A DNA stretch of 64,000 bases from an uncultured Pelagibacteraceae bacterium (GCA_902519255.1 CABYIV010000001.1:62001-126000), one strand, 5' to 3'. Shown: positions 43,064 through 52,282, counted from the first letter of the stretch. Notes: generated from the letters alone by a model not told the origin. Numbers and translations: made by a program.

Positions 43064-43549
43064 ATGAAGATTTTAATTAAAATTTTAATAATTTCATTTC
43101 TTACTGTCTCATTTTCTAATGCAGAAAATAAATGGAGTTTTTACACTGGCATGTTTGATTTCAGCGATGATGGTAAGAGGGCAAATCTATTTGGTGCTGA
43201 ATATATAAATTTTAATGCTAGCAAAGATATTTTCTTAGGAAATGTTCAGCCTGTAACAGGTGCAATGATAACGGCTGATGATGCATTATATATTTATACA
43301 GGTTATCAATTAAATCAAAAATCTAATTCAACTACTTTCTCTCCTAGTTTTGCAATTGGATATTACGACGAAGGAGATGGCAAGGATTTAGGTCACGAAA
43401 TTGAATTTAAGACACAAATACAGATATTATTTGACATTTCATCTAATTCTGAATTAGGTATTTCTTATAATCATATTTCTAATGCGAGTCTTGGAGATAA
43501 AAATCCTGGGGCAAATAGTTATATGTTTAATTTTACAAAAAAATTTTAA
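43064..43549 (+). CDS. PagL-like lipid A deacylase (acyloxyacyl hydrolase family)
   Basis: 161 residues with a signal peptide ending at SNAEN. An 8-strand barrel pattern ends FNFTKKF. The family signature LGHEIEFKTQIQILF and ISYNHISNASLGDKNPGANS is clear. Of the PagL triad, His137 and Ser139 are present, but the expected Glu 14 residues after the His is Asn151, so activity is doubtful or uses another acid. It may remodel lipid A in the outer membrane. It follows ccmH by 14 bases. Confidence 0.82.
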   Translation: MKILIKILIISFLTVSFSNAENKWSFYTGMFDFSDDGKRANLFGAEYINFNASKDIFLGNVQPVTGAMITADDALYIYTGYQLNQKSNSTTFSPSFAIGYYDEGDGKDLGHEIEFKTQIQILFDISSNSELGISYNHISNASLGDKNPGANSYMFNFTKKF

Positions 43550-43557
43550 CTTAAGAT

Positions 43558-44712
43558 ATGAGATTAAAAGATTGTCATAACTTTTATGACTTTAGAAAAT
43601 TGGCAAAACAAAAGCTTCCGTCACCAATATTTCATTATATTGATGGGGCTGCGGATGATGAAATAACTTATGCAAGAAATAGTAGTGCATTTAATGACGT
43701 TGACTTAGTCCCAAATGTTTTAAGAGGTGTTGAAAATGTGGATTTGTCGACAACTATTTTTGGAAAAAAGCTAGATTTACCTTTTTACTGTTCTCCAACA
43801 GCTCTCCAAAGGCTATTCCACTACGAAGGAGAAAGAGCGGTTGGAAAAGCTGCAAAGAAGTTTAACACGATGTTTGGTGTTTCTGCATTGGCTACAGTTA
43901 GTGTTGAGGAAATTTCATCTTTAATAGACACACCAAAAATGTTTCAGTTTTATTTCCATAAAGACAGAGGATTAAATGACTCTTGTTTAGAACGAGCAAA
44001 AGCAGCAAAATTTGATGTGATGGCTTTAACTGTTGATACGATAACAGGAGGAAATCGTGAAAGAGATTTAAGAACTGGATTTACATCACCTCCAAAATTA
44101 ACACTTTCGAGTTTGTTTAGTTTTGCCACAAAACCAATGTGGGGAATAAATTATTTAACTAAAGGAAAATTTGAACTACCACATCTTCAAGATTTTGTTA
44201 AAGAAGGCACTGACACAAATACTTCAATTGGTAATTATTTTTCTACTATGTTGGATCAATCTATGAACTGGGACGATGCTGAAAAATTGTGCTCTCAGTG
44301 GGGTGGCCATTTTGCGCTTAAGGGAGTTATGAGTGTTGAAGATGCTAAAAGAGCGGTTGATATCGGATGCACTGGTATAATGGTGTCAAATCATGGAGGA
44401 AGACAACTTGATGGATCTAGATCACCTTTTGATCAATTAGCTGAAATTGTTGATGCAGTTGGTGATAAGCTGGATGTTATTTGTGAAGGTGGATTTCAAA
44501 GAGGAACTCATATGTTAAAAGCTTTATCCATGGGTGCAAAAGCATGTGCTGGTGGAAGATTATATCTTTATGCTTTAGCTGCAGCAGGTCAGGAAGGTGT
44601 TGAGAGAGCACTTAACTTATATAAAACTGAATTAGTAAGAGACATGAAATTAATGGGCTGTACAAAGATCAGTGATCTTAATAGAAATAATTTAAGATTT
44701 CGAAATGCATGA
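43558..44712 (+). CDS. FMN-dependent alpha-hydroxy-acid oxidase, LldD-like (copy 1)
   Basis: 384-residue TIM barrel that oxidises L-2-hydroxy acids such as lactate or glycolate. HYIDGAADDEITYARN, FQFYFHKDRG, ALTVDT, FALKGVMSVEDA and VSNHGGRQLDG (catalytic His/Arg) are present. The phosphate-binding segment is altered: EGGFQRGTHML instead of the common DGGxRRGxD. It overlaps copy 2 by 4 bases (ATGA) and shares a 36-base identical tract with it. Electron acceptor unknown. Confidence 0.9.
   Translation: MRLKDCHNFYDFRKLAKQKLPSPIFHYIDGAADDEITYARNSSAFNDVDLVPNVLRGVENVDLSTTIFGKKLDLPFYCSPTALQRLFHYEGERAVGKAAKKFNTMFGVSALATVSVEEISSLIDTPKMFQFYFHKDRGLNDSCLERAKAAKFDVMALTVDTITGGNRERDLRTGFTSPPKLTLSSLFSFATKPMWGINYLTKGKFELPHLQDFVKEGTDTNTSIGNYFSTMLDQSMNWDDAEKLCSQWGGHFALKGVMSVEDAKRAVDIGCTGIMVSNHGGRQLDGSRSPFDQLAEIVDAVGDKLDVICEGGFQRGTHMLKALSMGAKACAGGRLYLYALAAAGQEGVERALNLYKTELVRDMKLMGCTKISDLNRNNLRFRNA
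44386..44421 (+). repeat. 36-base tract identical to 45537-45572
   Basis: Perfect 36-base identity between the two tandem LldD genes over the codons for SNHGGRQLDGSR, flanked by clearly diverged sequence. Purifying selection on protein would not fix every third position, so recent gene conversion or codon-level constraint is suggested. Confidence 0.8.
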
Positions 44713-45860
44713 GCTTGAAGAATTGTTATAATTTTGAAGATTTTAGAAAGCTAGCCAAAAAAAAGCTTCCAGGTCCAATTTTTCATTACATTGATGGTGG
44801 TGCAGATGATGAAACCACTTTAAAAAGAAATACAAATTCATTTGATGATTGTGACTTAATCCCTAATATTCTTAGAAGCGTAGGAGAACCAGATTTATCA
44901 ACCACAGTTTTTGGTAGAAAAATAGATATGCCAATTTTTTTATCACCTACTGCTATGCAGAGTTTATATCATCCTGATGGAGATAAAGCTTCAGCTAGAG
45001 CTGCAGAAAAATTTGGTACAATGTATAGCATGTCAACAATGGCTTCATTTTCGATTGAAGAAATTGCTAACATATCAAGTGGACCAAAATTATTTCAACT
45101 TTATATCCATAAAGATAAATCATTTACTGATGATTTGATCGATAGGTGTAAAAGAGCAAACTTTGACGGTTTATGCTTAACTGTTGATACTTTGGTTGCG
45201 GGAAATAGAGAAAGAGATCACAGAACTGGTTTTACAACTCCCCCTAAATTCACATTAGAAAGTATAATGAATTTCGCGATGAGACCAGGATGGTTATTCA
45301 GATATTTTACGAATAAGAAATTTGAACTTGCAAATATTAAACACAAAACTGACAAGGGAACTAACATTACAAAATCCGTAATAGACTATGTTAATGAACA
45401 GTATGACCCACAAATGAATTGGGAAGATGCAGAATACTGTATAAAAAAGTGGGACGGACCTTTTGCCTTGAAGGGTGTAATGTCTGTAGAGGATGCTAAG
45501 AGAGCAGTTGATATTGGTTGTACTGCAATAATAATATCAAATCATGGAGGAAGACAACTTGATGGATCTAGAACTCCTTTTGATCAACTAAAGGCTATTT
45601 CAGATGCTGTGGGTGATAAACTTGAGATAATTTTAGATGGAGGTGTTAGACGCGGAACTCATGTTCTCAAGGCTTTAGCTGCAGGTGCTACTGCCTGTAG
45701 TTTTGGTAAAGCTTTTTTGTTCAGTTTAGGAGCAGGTGGTCAGCAAGGAGTAGAGAGGCTGCTTCAAAATATGCACGATGAAATTAGAAGAAATATGATC
45801 CTTATGGGCTGCAAAAGTGTAAAAGAGTTAGATAGATCAAAGATAATTTACCGAAATTGA
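44709..45860 (+). CDS. FMN-dependent alpha-hydroxy-acid oxidase, LldD-like (copy 2)
   Basis: 383 residues, paralogue of the preceding gene. IFHYIDGGADDETTLKRN, FQLYIHKDKS, LTVDT, FALKGVMSVEDA, ISNHGGRQLDGSRTP, and a regular DGGVRRGTHVLKAL phosphate site. It keeps the consensus that copy 1 has lost, so this copy is the better candidate for ordinary L-lactate or glycolate oxidation. The ATGA overlap implies coupled translation and perhaps a hetero-oligomer. Confidence 0.92.
   Translation: MSLKNCYNFEDFRKLAKKKLPGPIFHYIDGGADDETTLKRNTNSFDDCDLIPNILRSVGEPDLSTTVFGRKIDMPIFLSPTAMQSLYHPDGDKASARAAEKFGTMYSMSTMASFSIEEIANISSGPKLFQLYIHKDKSFTDDLIDRCKRANFDGLCLTVDTLVAGNRERDHRTGFTTPPKFTLESIMNFAMRPGWLFRYFTNKKFELANIKHKTDKGTNITKSVIDYVNEQYDPQMNWEDAEYCIKKWDGPFALKGVMSVEDAKRAVDIGCTAIIISNHGGRQLDGSRTPFDQLKAISDAVGDKLEIILDGGVRRGTHVLKALAAGATACSFGKAFLFSLGAGGQQGVERLLQNMHDEIRRNMILMGCKSVKELDRSKIIYRN
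45537..45572 (+). repeat. 36-base tract identical to 44386-44421
   Basis: Second member of the identical tract within the tandem LldD pair, 1151 bases after the first. Confidence 0.8.
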
Positions 45861-45949
45861 ATATTTTTTATAAATGATTTTTATCATTATTTTCATTTTA
45901 AATAAATAGACATGAAGTTGCTTTTCAGTTAGTTTGTCGACGAAAAATT

Positions 45950-47119
45950 ATGATTGAATTAGCAAAAGCATTAGATCGTTTAGGAACTGAAAGTGCATTT
46001 TCTGTTCTAGCAGAAGCAAAAAAATTAGAAGCACAAGGCAAACCTATGATTCATTTAGGTCTAGGACAACCTGACTTTAAAACTCCAAAACATGTTGTTG
46101 AAGCTGCAAAAAAAGCTCTAGACGACGGTCATCATGGTTATGTTTTATCAAATGGAATTCCAGAATGTCGAGAAGCTGTCGCAAGATGGGTCAAGAGACT
46201 TTACAAAACTGACATTGATCCAAATAGAGTTTTAATAATGCCAGGTGGTAAACCTACCATGTATTATGCAATCACTTGTTATGGTGAACCAGGTGTTGAA
46301 ATAATTCATCCTACTCCAGCTTTTCCAATTTATGAGTCAATGATTAATTATTCTGGAGCAAAAGCTGTTCCATATGATTTAACTGAGGACAAAGATTTAA
46401 AATTTGATCCAGACAAAATTCTGTCTTTAATAACTGACAAAACTAGACTTTTAATTCTAATAAATCCAAACAACCCAACTGGAAGCTTTGTTGAAAAACC
46501 TGCAATTGACTACTTAGCAAAAGAATTAGAAAAACATCCGCAGGTCACAATTTTAAGTGATGAAATTTATAGTAGACAAATTTTTGATTATAAAGAAATG
46601 CCGACTTTTTTTAACTATCCTAACTTAAGAGACAGATTAATTGTTCTTGAGGGTTGGAGTAAAGCATATTCTATGACTGGATGGAGACTTGGTTGGAGTT
46701 ACTGGCCAGAGCATTTGGTTGAACATGTAAACAAACTTTTGATTAATAGTGTATCATGTGTAAATGCAGCAGCTCAATATGCTGGTATAGCTGCATTAGA
46801 TGGTCCTGAAGATTCTATTAAAGATATGTTAGATAAATTTACATTAAGAAGAAATTTAATTCATAAAGGGTTAAATGACTTACCAGGAGTTGAGTGTAGT
46901 TTGCCGGGAGGAGCTTTTTATGCTTTTCCGAATATAAAAGGGACTGGTATGAATGGATCTGAGTTTTGCAAAAAAGCTATGCATGAAGCAGGTGTTGCAA
47001 TTGTTCCTGGTACCGCATTCGGTAAAACTTGTAATGATTACGTTAGATTTAGTTTTGCCGCATCTAGAGATAATATAATGCAAGCCTTAGAAAATATAGC
47101 CAAGATGCTTTCTAAATAA
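45950..47119 (+). CDS. PLP-dependent aminotransferase class I/II
   Basis: 389 residues, fold type I. HLGLGQPDFKTPKHV, NPNNPTGSFV, SDEIYS and the PLP Lys in WSKAYSMTGWRLGW are all present, with an Arg for the substrate carboxylate in NDYVRFSFA. Donor and acceptor cannot be read from sequence. Lying between hydroxy-acid oxidases and a glyoxylate-reductase-like gene, amination of a 2-oxoacid such as glyoxylate is an attractive inference. An 89-base gap precedes it, so a separate promoter is possible. Confidence 0.92.
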   Translation: MIELAKALDRLGTESAFSVLAEAKKLEAQGKPMIHLGLGQPDFKTPKHVVEAAKKALDDGHHGYVLSNGIPECREAVARWVKRLYKTDIDPNRVLIMPGGKPTMYYAITCYGEPGVEIIHPTPAFPIYESMINYSGAKAVPYDLTEDKDLKFDPDKILSLITDKTRLLILINPNNPTGSFVEKPAIDYLAKELEKHPQVTILSDEIYSRQIFDYKEMPTFFNYPNLRDRLIVLEGWSKAYSMTGWRLGWSYWPEHLVEHVNKLLINSVSCVNAAAQYAGIAALDGPEDSIKDMLDKFTLRRNLIHKGLNDLPGVECSLPGGAFYAFPNIKGTGMNGSEFCKKAMHEAGVAIVPGTAFGKTCNDYVRFSFAASRDNIMQALENIAKMLSK

Positions 47120-47156
47120 ACTGTATTTTTAATTAATATTTTTGTATTATTAAAGA

Positions 47157-48530
47157 ATGAATGAAACTGTCCAAGCAGAATTAAAAAAGATATTTAACGG
47201 GAGATTTTCTACTTCTGAGTCAACTCGTTCAAATTATGCAAGAGGAGAAGATACTTATAATCCAATATTATCGAAGGCAGTTGTATTTCCAGAAACTAAT
47301 GAAGAAGTTTCAAAAATTCTAAAAATTTGTAACGAGCATAAAATTCCTGTTGTCCCGTTTGGAACTGGCACATCTCTTGAAGGTCATGTTGTTGGAAATC
47401 AAAATGGTATTACAATTTCTCTAGAAAAAATGAATAAAGTTTTAACCGTAAATGCTGAGGATTTTGATTGCAGAGTACAAGCAAATGTAACAAGAAAGCA
47501 ATTAAATGAATATTTAAGAGAAGATGGTGTATTTTTTCCAATAGACCCTGGCGCAGATGCTGCACTCGGTGGAATGGCATCTACTTCAGCTTCAGGAACA
47601 ATGGCAGTTAAATATGGAACAATGAGAACAGTTATTTCTGGTTTAACAGTTGTTTTACCAAATGGAGACATAATTAAAACCGGTGCAAGAACTAAAAAAA
47701 CCTCTGCGGGATATAACTTGACTAATTTGTTTATTGGATCTGAGGGAACTTTAGGAATTATTACAGAAGTTCAATTAAGACTATCACCAATACCTGAGAG
47801 CATAATGAGTGCAGTTTGCTATTTTCCAGATTTAGATTCAGCAGTAAAGACTGCGCAAGAAGTTATTCAGTATGGTGTTCCAATTGCAAGAATTGAAATG
47901 TTAAACAAAGATCAAATGGAAATTAGCATTAAATATTCAAAGTTAGAAAACATCAAAGCATCACCAACTTTATTCTTTGAATTCCATGGCAGTGAACTAT
48001 CAAATAACGAGTCTATAAAAATTGTTGAGGAATTATCAAAAAATAATGGTGGAAGTGATTTTCAATGGGCATCTTCTCCTGAAGAACAAAAAATATTATG
48101 GAAAGCAAGGCATGATGTTTACTATTCAGTAAAAGCTTTAGGTCATGATATGAAAGTGTATTCTACAGATGTTTGTGTACCAATTTCCAAGTTAGTCGAG
48201 TGCATTTCATGGGCGGAAAAAGAAGTAAAAAAGTTAGGTCTAACTGCACCAATGGTTGGTCATGTTGGAGATGGAAATTTTCACTCCATAATATTGTATG
48301 ATCCTGATGATGAAGAAAAACAAAAAAAAATTAGACAGTATAGCGATGATCTAATTAACAAAGCTTTAGAGTTAGAGGGAACAATTACAGGAGAACATGG
48401 AATTGGTCTTCAAAAAAAACATTACTTATTAAGAGAGCATCCAGACAATTTGCCAGTAATGAAAGCTATTAAAAGAAGCATTGATGTAAACAACATCATG
48501 AATCCTGGTAAAGTTTTTGATCTAAATTAA
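47157..48530 (+). CDS. FAD-linked oxidase, GlcD / D-lactate dehydrogenase type
   Basis: 457 residues. PCMH-type FAD domain (PVVPFGTGTSLEGHVVG, PGADAALGGMASTSASGT, GSEGTLGIITEVQLRLSP) and the FAD-oxidase C-terminal domain with MVGHVGDGNFHSIILYDP and GEHGIGLQKKHYL. It oxidises D-2-hydroxy acids such as D-lactate or glycolate. No separate GlcE/GlcF subunits follow, so it is the single-subunit form. Only 11 bases from the next gene. Confidence 0.92.
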   Translation: MNETVQAELKKIFNGRFSTSESTRSNYARGEDTYNPILSKAVVFPETNEEVSKILKICNEHKIPVVPFGTGTSLEGHVVGNQNGITISLEKMNKVLTVNAEDFDCRVQANVTRKQLNEYLREDGVFFPIDPGADAALGGMASTSASGTMAVKYGTMRTVISGLTVVLPNGDIIKTGARTKKTSAGYNLTNLFIGSEGTLGIITEVQLRLSPIPESIMSAVCYFPDLDSAVKTAQEVIQYGVPIARIEMLNKDQMEISIKYSKLENIKASPTLFFEFHGSELSNNESIKIVEELSKNNGGSDFQWASSPEEQKILWKARHDVYYSVKALGHDMKVYSTDVCVPISKLVECISWAEKEVKKLGLTAPMVGHVGDGNFHSIILYDPDDEEKQKKIRQYSDDLINKALELEGTITGEHGIGLQKKHYLLREHPDNLPVMKAIKRSIDVNNIMNPGKVFDLN

Positions 48531-48541
48531 TCCAAAATAAA

Positions 48542-49495
48542 ATGAAAAAAATTTTAATCACAAGAAGGCTTTTAAGATCTTGTGAGGATAAAGCTAAAGA
48601 ATTATTTGATGCTAACTTTAATTTAAATGATGAACTCTACTCTCAAAAGAAGCTAATAGAGATGAGTACAGGCTGTGATGGTATTTTATCGGCTTTGACA
48701 GATAAGCTCGATGCAGAAACAATTAAACAATTACCTGAGAGTGTAAAAATTATATCAAATTTTGCTGTAGGTTTTGGAAATATAGATTTAGAAGCTGCAA
48801 AGAAAAGAGGGATTGCAGTAACAAACACGCCAGATGTTTTAACTGATGCTACTGCAGAAATTGGGGTTTTGTTGATATTAGGTGCATGTAGAAGAGCATC
48901 TGAAGGAATTGAAAAAGCTAGAGAAGGTGGCTGGGTTTGGTCGGCAGATATGTTGATTGGTAAACAATTAACGGGTACTAGACTTGGAATACTTGGCATG
49001 GGTAGAATTGGTCAAAAAATAGCTAAAATAGCTAAATCTTTAGGTATGATAATTCATTATCACAATCGTTCAAAATTAAGCGAAGAAAAAGAACAAGGCG
49101 CAACTTACCACGATAACTTAAATGATTTGATGAAAGTCTCTGATGTCCTTTCCGTATGTTGTCCTGCATCTAAAGAGACAATAAATTTAATCAATAAAGA
49201 TACACTAGAACTATTACCAAAAGGTGCAGTCGTGACCAATGTTGCAAGAGGAGATATTATTGAAGATGAAGCTTTAATAGATGCTTTGGAAAGACGAAAA
49301 GTTTATGCAGTTGGGCTAGATGTATACAAAAATGAACCAAATTTAAATCCAGGATATCTTAAGCACAAAAGTGCTTTTATTCTCCCTCACCTAGGCAGCG
49401 CAACCAAAGAAACCAGAACTGCAATGGCCAATCTGGCCATAGATAATATGGATGAGTTTTTCGAAACAGGCGACTGCAAAAACAAAGTTAATTAA
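48542..49495 (+). CDS. D-2-hydroxyacid dehydrogenase (glyoxylate/hydroxypyruvate reductase-like)
   Basis: 317 residues, NAD(P)-dependent. Rossmann loop GILGMGRIGQKIAKIA; catalytic Arg in VTNVARGDIIEDE, Glu in KNEPNLNPG and His in LPHLGSATKET. The GyaR/glycerate dehydrogenase pattern is good. It closes the hydroxyacid block and may reduce glyoxylate or hydroxypyruvate. Confidence 0.93.
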   Translation: MKKILITRRLLRSCEDKAKELFDANFNLNDELYSQKKLIEMSTGCDGILSALTDKLDAETIKQLPESVKIISNFAVGFGNIDLEAAKKRGIAVTNTPDVLTDATAEIGVLLILGACRRASEGIEKAREGGWVWSADMLIGKQLTGTRLGILGMGRIGQKIAKIAKSLGMIIHYHNRSKLSEEKEQGATYHDNLNDLMKVSDVLSVCCPASKETINLINKDTLELLPKGAVVTNVARGDIIEDEALIDALERRKVYAVGLDVYKNEPNLNPGYLKHKSAFILPHLGSATKETRTAMANLAIDNMDEFFETGDCKNKVN

Positions 49496-49586
49496 CAATC
49501 CCAAGTTGTAATTGGTATTTAAAATTATTCTAAGTTTCTAGACATATTTTTTATTTCAATTTAGAATTTGTTTATAAAAAAAAATT

Positions 49587-49594
49587 AGAGAGGA
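49587..49594 (+). promoter_or_regulatory. Strong ribosome-binding site of the alcohol dehydrogenase
   Basis: AGAGAGGA lies 5 bases before ATG 49600 and is close to the site ahead of the next gene (50673-50680). Confidence 0.65.
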
Positions 49595-49599
49595 AAATA

Positions 49600-50661
49600 A
49601 TGAAAGCACAGGTTTTACACAAGTATGACCCAGAAATGAAAGCAGATGTTTGGGTCACAGGTGAAGAGTTACCAAATCCTAAAATTGAGAAAGCAAGTGA
49701 TGTCATTGTTAAAATTGGAGCTGCAGGTGTTTGTAGAACTGATTTGCATATAATTGAAGGAGTTTGGAAGCACATTACAGATCAAAATAACGATCTGTTG
49801 CCGATGGTAATGGGACATGAGAACGCTGGATGGATAGAGGAAGTTGGTAAAGATGTTACAGGATTTAAAAAAGGTGATGCAGTTATTTTACACCCTAAAG
49901 TTTCTGGCACAGGAGGAACATGCTTAGATTGTAGAAGAGGAAACGATATGCATGCTGAAGATCCAATTTTTGCAGGTTTGAATGTAAAACACGGGGGATA
50001 TTCAGAATTACTTCAAACTAGCGTAAGAAATCTAATAAAAATTCCAAAAGTTTTAGGTCCAATAGACGTTGCGCCATTTTCAGACGCAGGTTTAACTGCT
50101 TACAGAGTTGTTAAAAAAGCTACTAGACACCTTTTGCCAGGTGAAAATTGTGTAATCATAGGTGCTGGTGGATTAGGACATATAGCAATTCAATGTATGA
50201 AAGCAATGTGTGCTGCAAATATTATTGTTGTTGAAAAAGCAAAAGCACCTTTAGAACATGCAATGGAACTAGGAGCTGACCATGGGGTTCTAATAGATGG
50301 TAATGAAATTGAAAAAGTAAAAGAACTTACAAAAGGAAAAGGTGCAGAGGCTGTTATAGATTTTGTTGGTGAAAAAGGTTCTACGCCAATGGGAATTAAA
50401 ATGACCAAAGCAACTGGGACTTTCTATATTGTAGGTTACGGAGAAGAAATAAGAGTTTTGGCGATTGATATGATCGATCAAGAAAAAAGTATAGTTGGAA
50501 GCTTAGTAGGTACATGGGCTGAATTATATGAATTAATGGAACTAGCAGATAAAGGTTTAGTAAAACTTTCAATGAAAGAATACAAACTTGAAGAAGCTAA
50601 TAAAGCACTACATGATTTAAATGATGGTAAGATTAAAGGTCGTGCAGTCTTAGTTCCATAA
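49600..50661 (+). CDS. Zinc-type NAD(P)-dependent alcohol dehydrogenase
   Basis: 353-residue MDR enzyme. Catalytic zinc ligands in GVCRTDLHIIEG (Cys) and VMGHENAGWIEEVG (His, Glu); Rossmann loop IIGAGGLGHIAIQ. The structural-zinc lobe is reduced: only two Cys (TCLDCRRG) of the usual four remain, followed by MHAED, so that zinc may be absent. The gene sits 24 bases ahead of an ABC binding-protein gene with a matching strong ribosome site, suggesting oxidation of an imported polyol or alcohol (inference). Confidence 0.9.
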   Translation: MKAQVLHKYDPEMKADVWVTGEELPNPKIEKASDVIVKIGAAGVCRTDLHIIEGVWKHITDQNNDLLPMVMGHENAGWIEEVGKDVTGFKKGDAVILHPKVSGTGGTCLDCRRGNDMHAEDPIFAGLNVKHGGYSELLQTSVRNLIKIPKVLGPIDVAPFSDAGLTAYRVVKKATRHLLPGENCVIIGAGGLGHIAIQCMKAMCAANIIVVEKAKAPLEHAMELGADHGVLIDGNEIEKVKELTKGKGAEAVIDFVGEKGSTPMGIKMTKATGTFYIVGYGEEIRVLAIDMIDQEKSIVGSLVGTWAELYELMELADKGLVKLSMKEYKLEEANKALHDLNDGKIKGRAVLVP

Positions 50662-50672
50662 TTAACAACAAA

Positions 50673-50680
50673 GAGAGGAA
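50673..50680 (+). promoter_or_regulatory. Strong ribosome-binding site of the ABC binding protein
   Basis: GAGAGGAA lies 5 bases before ATG 50686. Bases 50674-50683 are the exact reverse complement of the first ten loop bases of the hairpin at 38845-38854. Confidence 0.7.
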
Positions 50681-50685
50681 AAAAG

Positions 50686-52221
50686 ATGAAGACAATAAAA
50701 ACTTGCGTAACCGCTCTAATATCAGCTTTGTTGGTATTTAGTCCTGTTGCGTATGCTGATAAGTGGAGTGATCAGTTTCCACATATCAAAGCAACTGGGG
50801 ATATTCCTGGTGATTGTTCTTACGAGTCTATGTCTAAGAAAAACTATAAAGGCAAGACGCTTAAGATTAATACACATGCTGTACCAGTCATGGGAGAACC
50901 AACAGCTCTACATGCTGAGCAGTTTGCTAAACTTACTGGAGCAAAAGTTGATGTTACTCATACACCAGCAGGTGACTTATATGCGAAAGCAATGGTACCA
51001 TTTCAAGCTGGACAAGCTCCATATGACATCGTTTTTGGATTTTCAAACTTCATTAACGATTGGAGAAGATACTTAGAGCCAGTTCCAAAGAAATACGTTG
51101 AGATGAAACAAATGAAAGACGTTACTCCGTCTCACATCGGTGTAGCATCTTGGGATGGTGTTATGTATCAGTTTCCGGTTGATGGAGACAGACATTATCT
51201 AAAATATAGAAAAGATGTAATTGATAATCCTGAGTACCAAAAACAATATAAGGAAGCTACTGGTAAAGAACTAAGAGTTCCTCAAACTTGGAAAGAGTAT
51301 GGAGAAATGGCAGCTTACTTTAATAATTGGGACTGGGATGGAGATGGCGAGAAAGAATACGGATCTGCTGAAGTAATGAAAAAAGACGATCTAATGTATG
51401 CCGCTTTCTATTCAAGATCTGCTGCTTACTCAAAAAATCCTAAAACGCCTGGTGGTTTTTTCTTTGATTTAGAAACTATGAAACCACTAATTAACAATCC
51501 TGGTTTTGTTGAAGCTTTAACTGACTGGGTTGAAGCAACTAAATATGTTCCTCCAGGAGGAATAAATTTTGGTTTAGGTGATGAAATTGGATCATTTGGT
51601 GGAGGACAAACTTTGTTTAGTTTTTCATGGGATGATGCATTTGTTGCTGCTATGCAACCAGATAGTCCAATAAACAATAAAGTTGGTGCTGCACAGTTAC
51701 CAGGAGCAATGAAAGTTTGGAATAGAAAAACCAACTCTTGGGATGAAGGCTTTAACCAAGCTCCTTTCTTCGTATGGGGATGGGCAGTTGGAGTAGCTAA
51801 GAAAAGTAAAGAGAAAGAAATGGCTTTCGATTACCTATGTTTCTTTGCTAACGAAGCTAACCACCAAGCAGATATTGGAATTGGTAGATTTGGTGTAAAC
51901 CCATTTAGAAATGATGACTTTAAAGTTGATGTATGGACACAAATTGGTTGGGATAAAGATATTGCTCAATCATATGTTGATACTCTTGCACAAATGGAAC
52001 AAAGTAAAAATAGAGTATTTCCATTAAGAGTTCCTGGAACTTTTGAGTTTAATGCTGCATTGGCTACTGCTGCTGCAAAAGCATTAGCTGGTCAATTATC
52101 TCCACAAGCTGCTTTAGACGAAGCTGCTAAACAGTGGGAAGATATACTTAACAGAGTAGGAAAAGATAACGTAAGAAAAGCCTATGCTGTTGGTGTAGCA
52201 ATGGAAGATAATAAGCAATAA
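50686..52221 (+). CDS. ABC transporter periplasmic binding protein (carbohydrate/polyol type)
   Basis: 511 residues, longer than most sugar-binding proteins. A Sec signal ends at PVAYADKW. Cluster-B pattern: KGKTLKINTHAVPVMGEPTAL, TPAGDLYAKAMVPFQAGQAPYD and QFPVDGDRHYLKYRKD. Residues 216-227 (DWDGDGEKEYGS) form an EF-hand/dockerin-like calcium loop. The partner gene order (two permeases, two ATPases) resembles the rhizobial glycerol system GlpVPQST, but the ligand is not proven. A hairpin follows the stop, likely raising binding-protein mRNA over permease mRNA. Confidence 0.88.
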   Translation: MKTIKTCVTALISALLVFSPVAYADKWSDQFPHIKATGDIPGDCSYESMSKKNYKGKTLKINTHAVPVMGEPTALHAEQFAKLTGAKVDVTHTPAGDLYAKAMVPFQAGQAPYDIVFGFSNFINDWRRYLEPVPKKYVEMKQMKDVTPSHIGVASWDGVMYQFPVDGDRHYLKYRKDVIDNPEYQKQYKEATGKELRVPQTWKEYGEMAAYFNNWDWDGDGEKEYGSAEVMKKDDLMYAAFYSRSAAYSKNPKTPGGFFFDLETMKPLINNPGFVEALTDWVEATKYVPPGGINFGLGDEIGSFGGGQTLFSFSWDDAFVAAMQPDSPINNKVGAAQLPGAMKVWNRKTNSWDEGFNQAPFFVWGWAVGVAKKSKEKEMAFDYLCFFANEANHQADIGIGRFGVNPFRNDDFKVDVWTQIGWDKDIAQSYVDTLAQMEQSKNRVFPLRVPGTFEFNAALATAAAKALAGQLSPQAALDEAAKQWEDILNRVGKDNVRKAYAVGVAMEDNKQ

Positions 52222-52234
52222 TTTTGTAAAACTT

Positions 52235-52256
52235 GTGGCCGTTTTTTAACGGCCAC
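52235..52256 (+). terminator. Intra-operon hairpin after the binding-protein gene
   Basis: GTGGCCGTT / AACGGCCAC, a perfect 9-bp stem with a TTTT loop, 13 bases after the stop. It is followed by ATTTTAAAA rather than a full T-run, so it probably acts as a partial terminator or 3' stabiliser separating the abundant binding protein from the permease genes. Confidence 0.8.
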
Positions 52257-52282
52257 ATTTTAAAATAATCCAAAAAAAAATT

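Noticed and set aside
45861..45949. AATGAT-TTTT-ATCATT hairpin and possible glycine-riboswitch leader before the aminotransferase gene
   Set aside because: The stem is only 6 A/T-rich pairs, and no tandem glycine-aptamer core (conserved GG-rich helices) can be traced in 89 bases.
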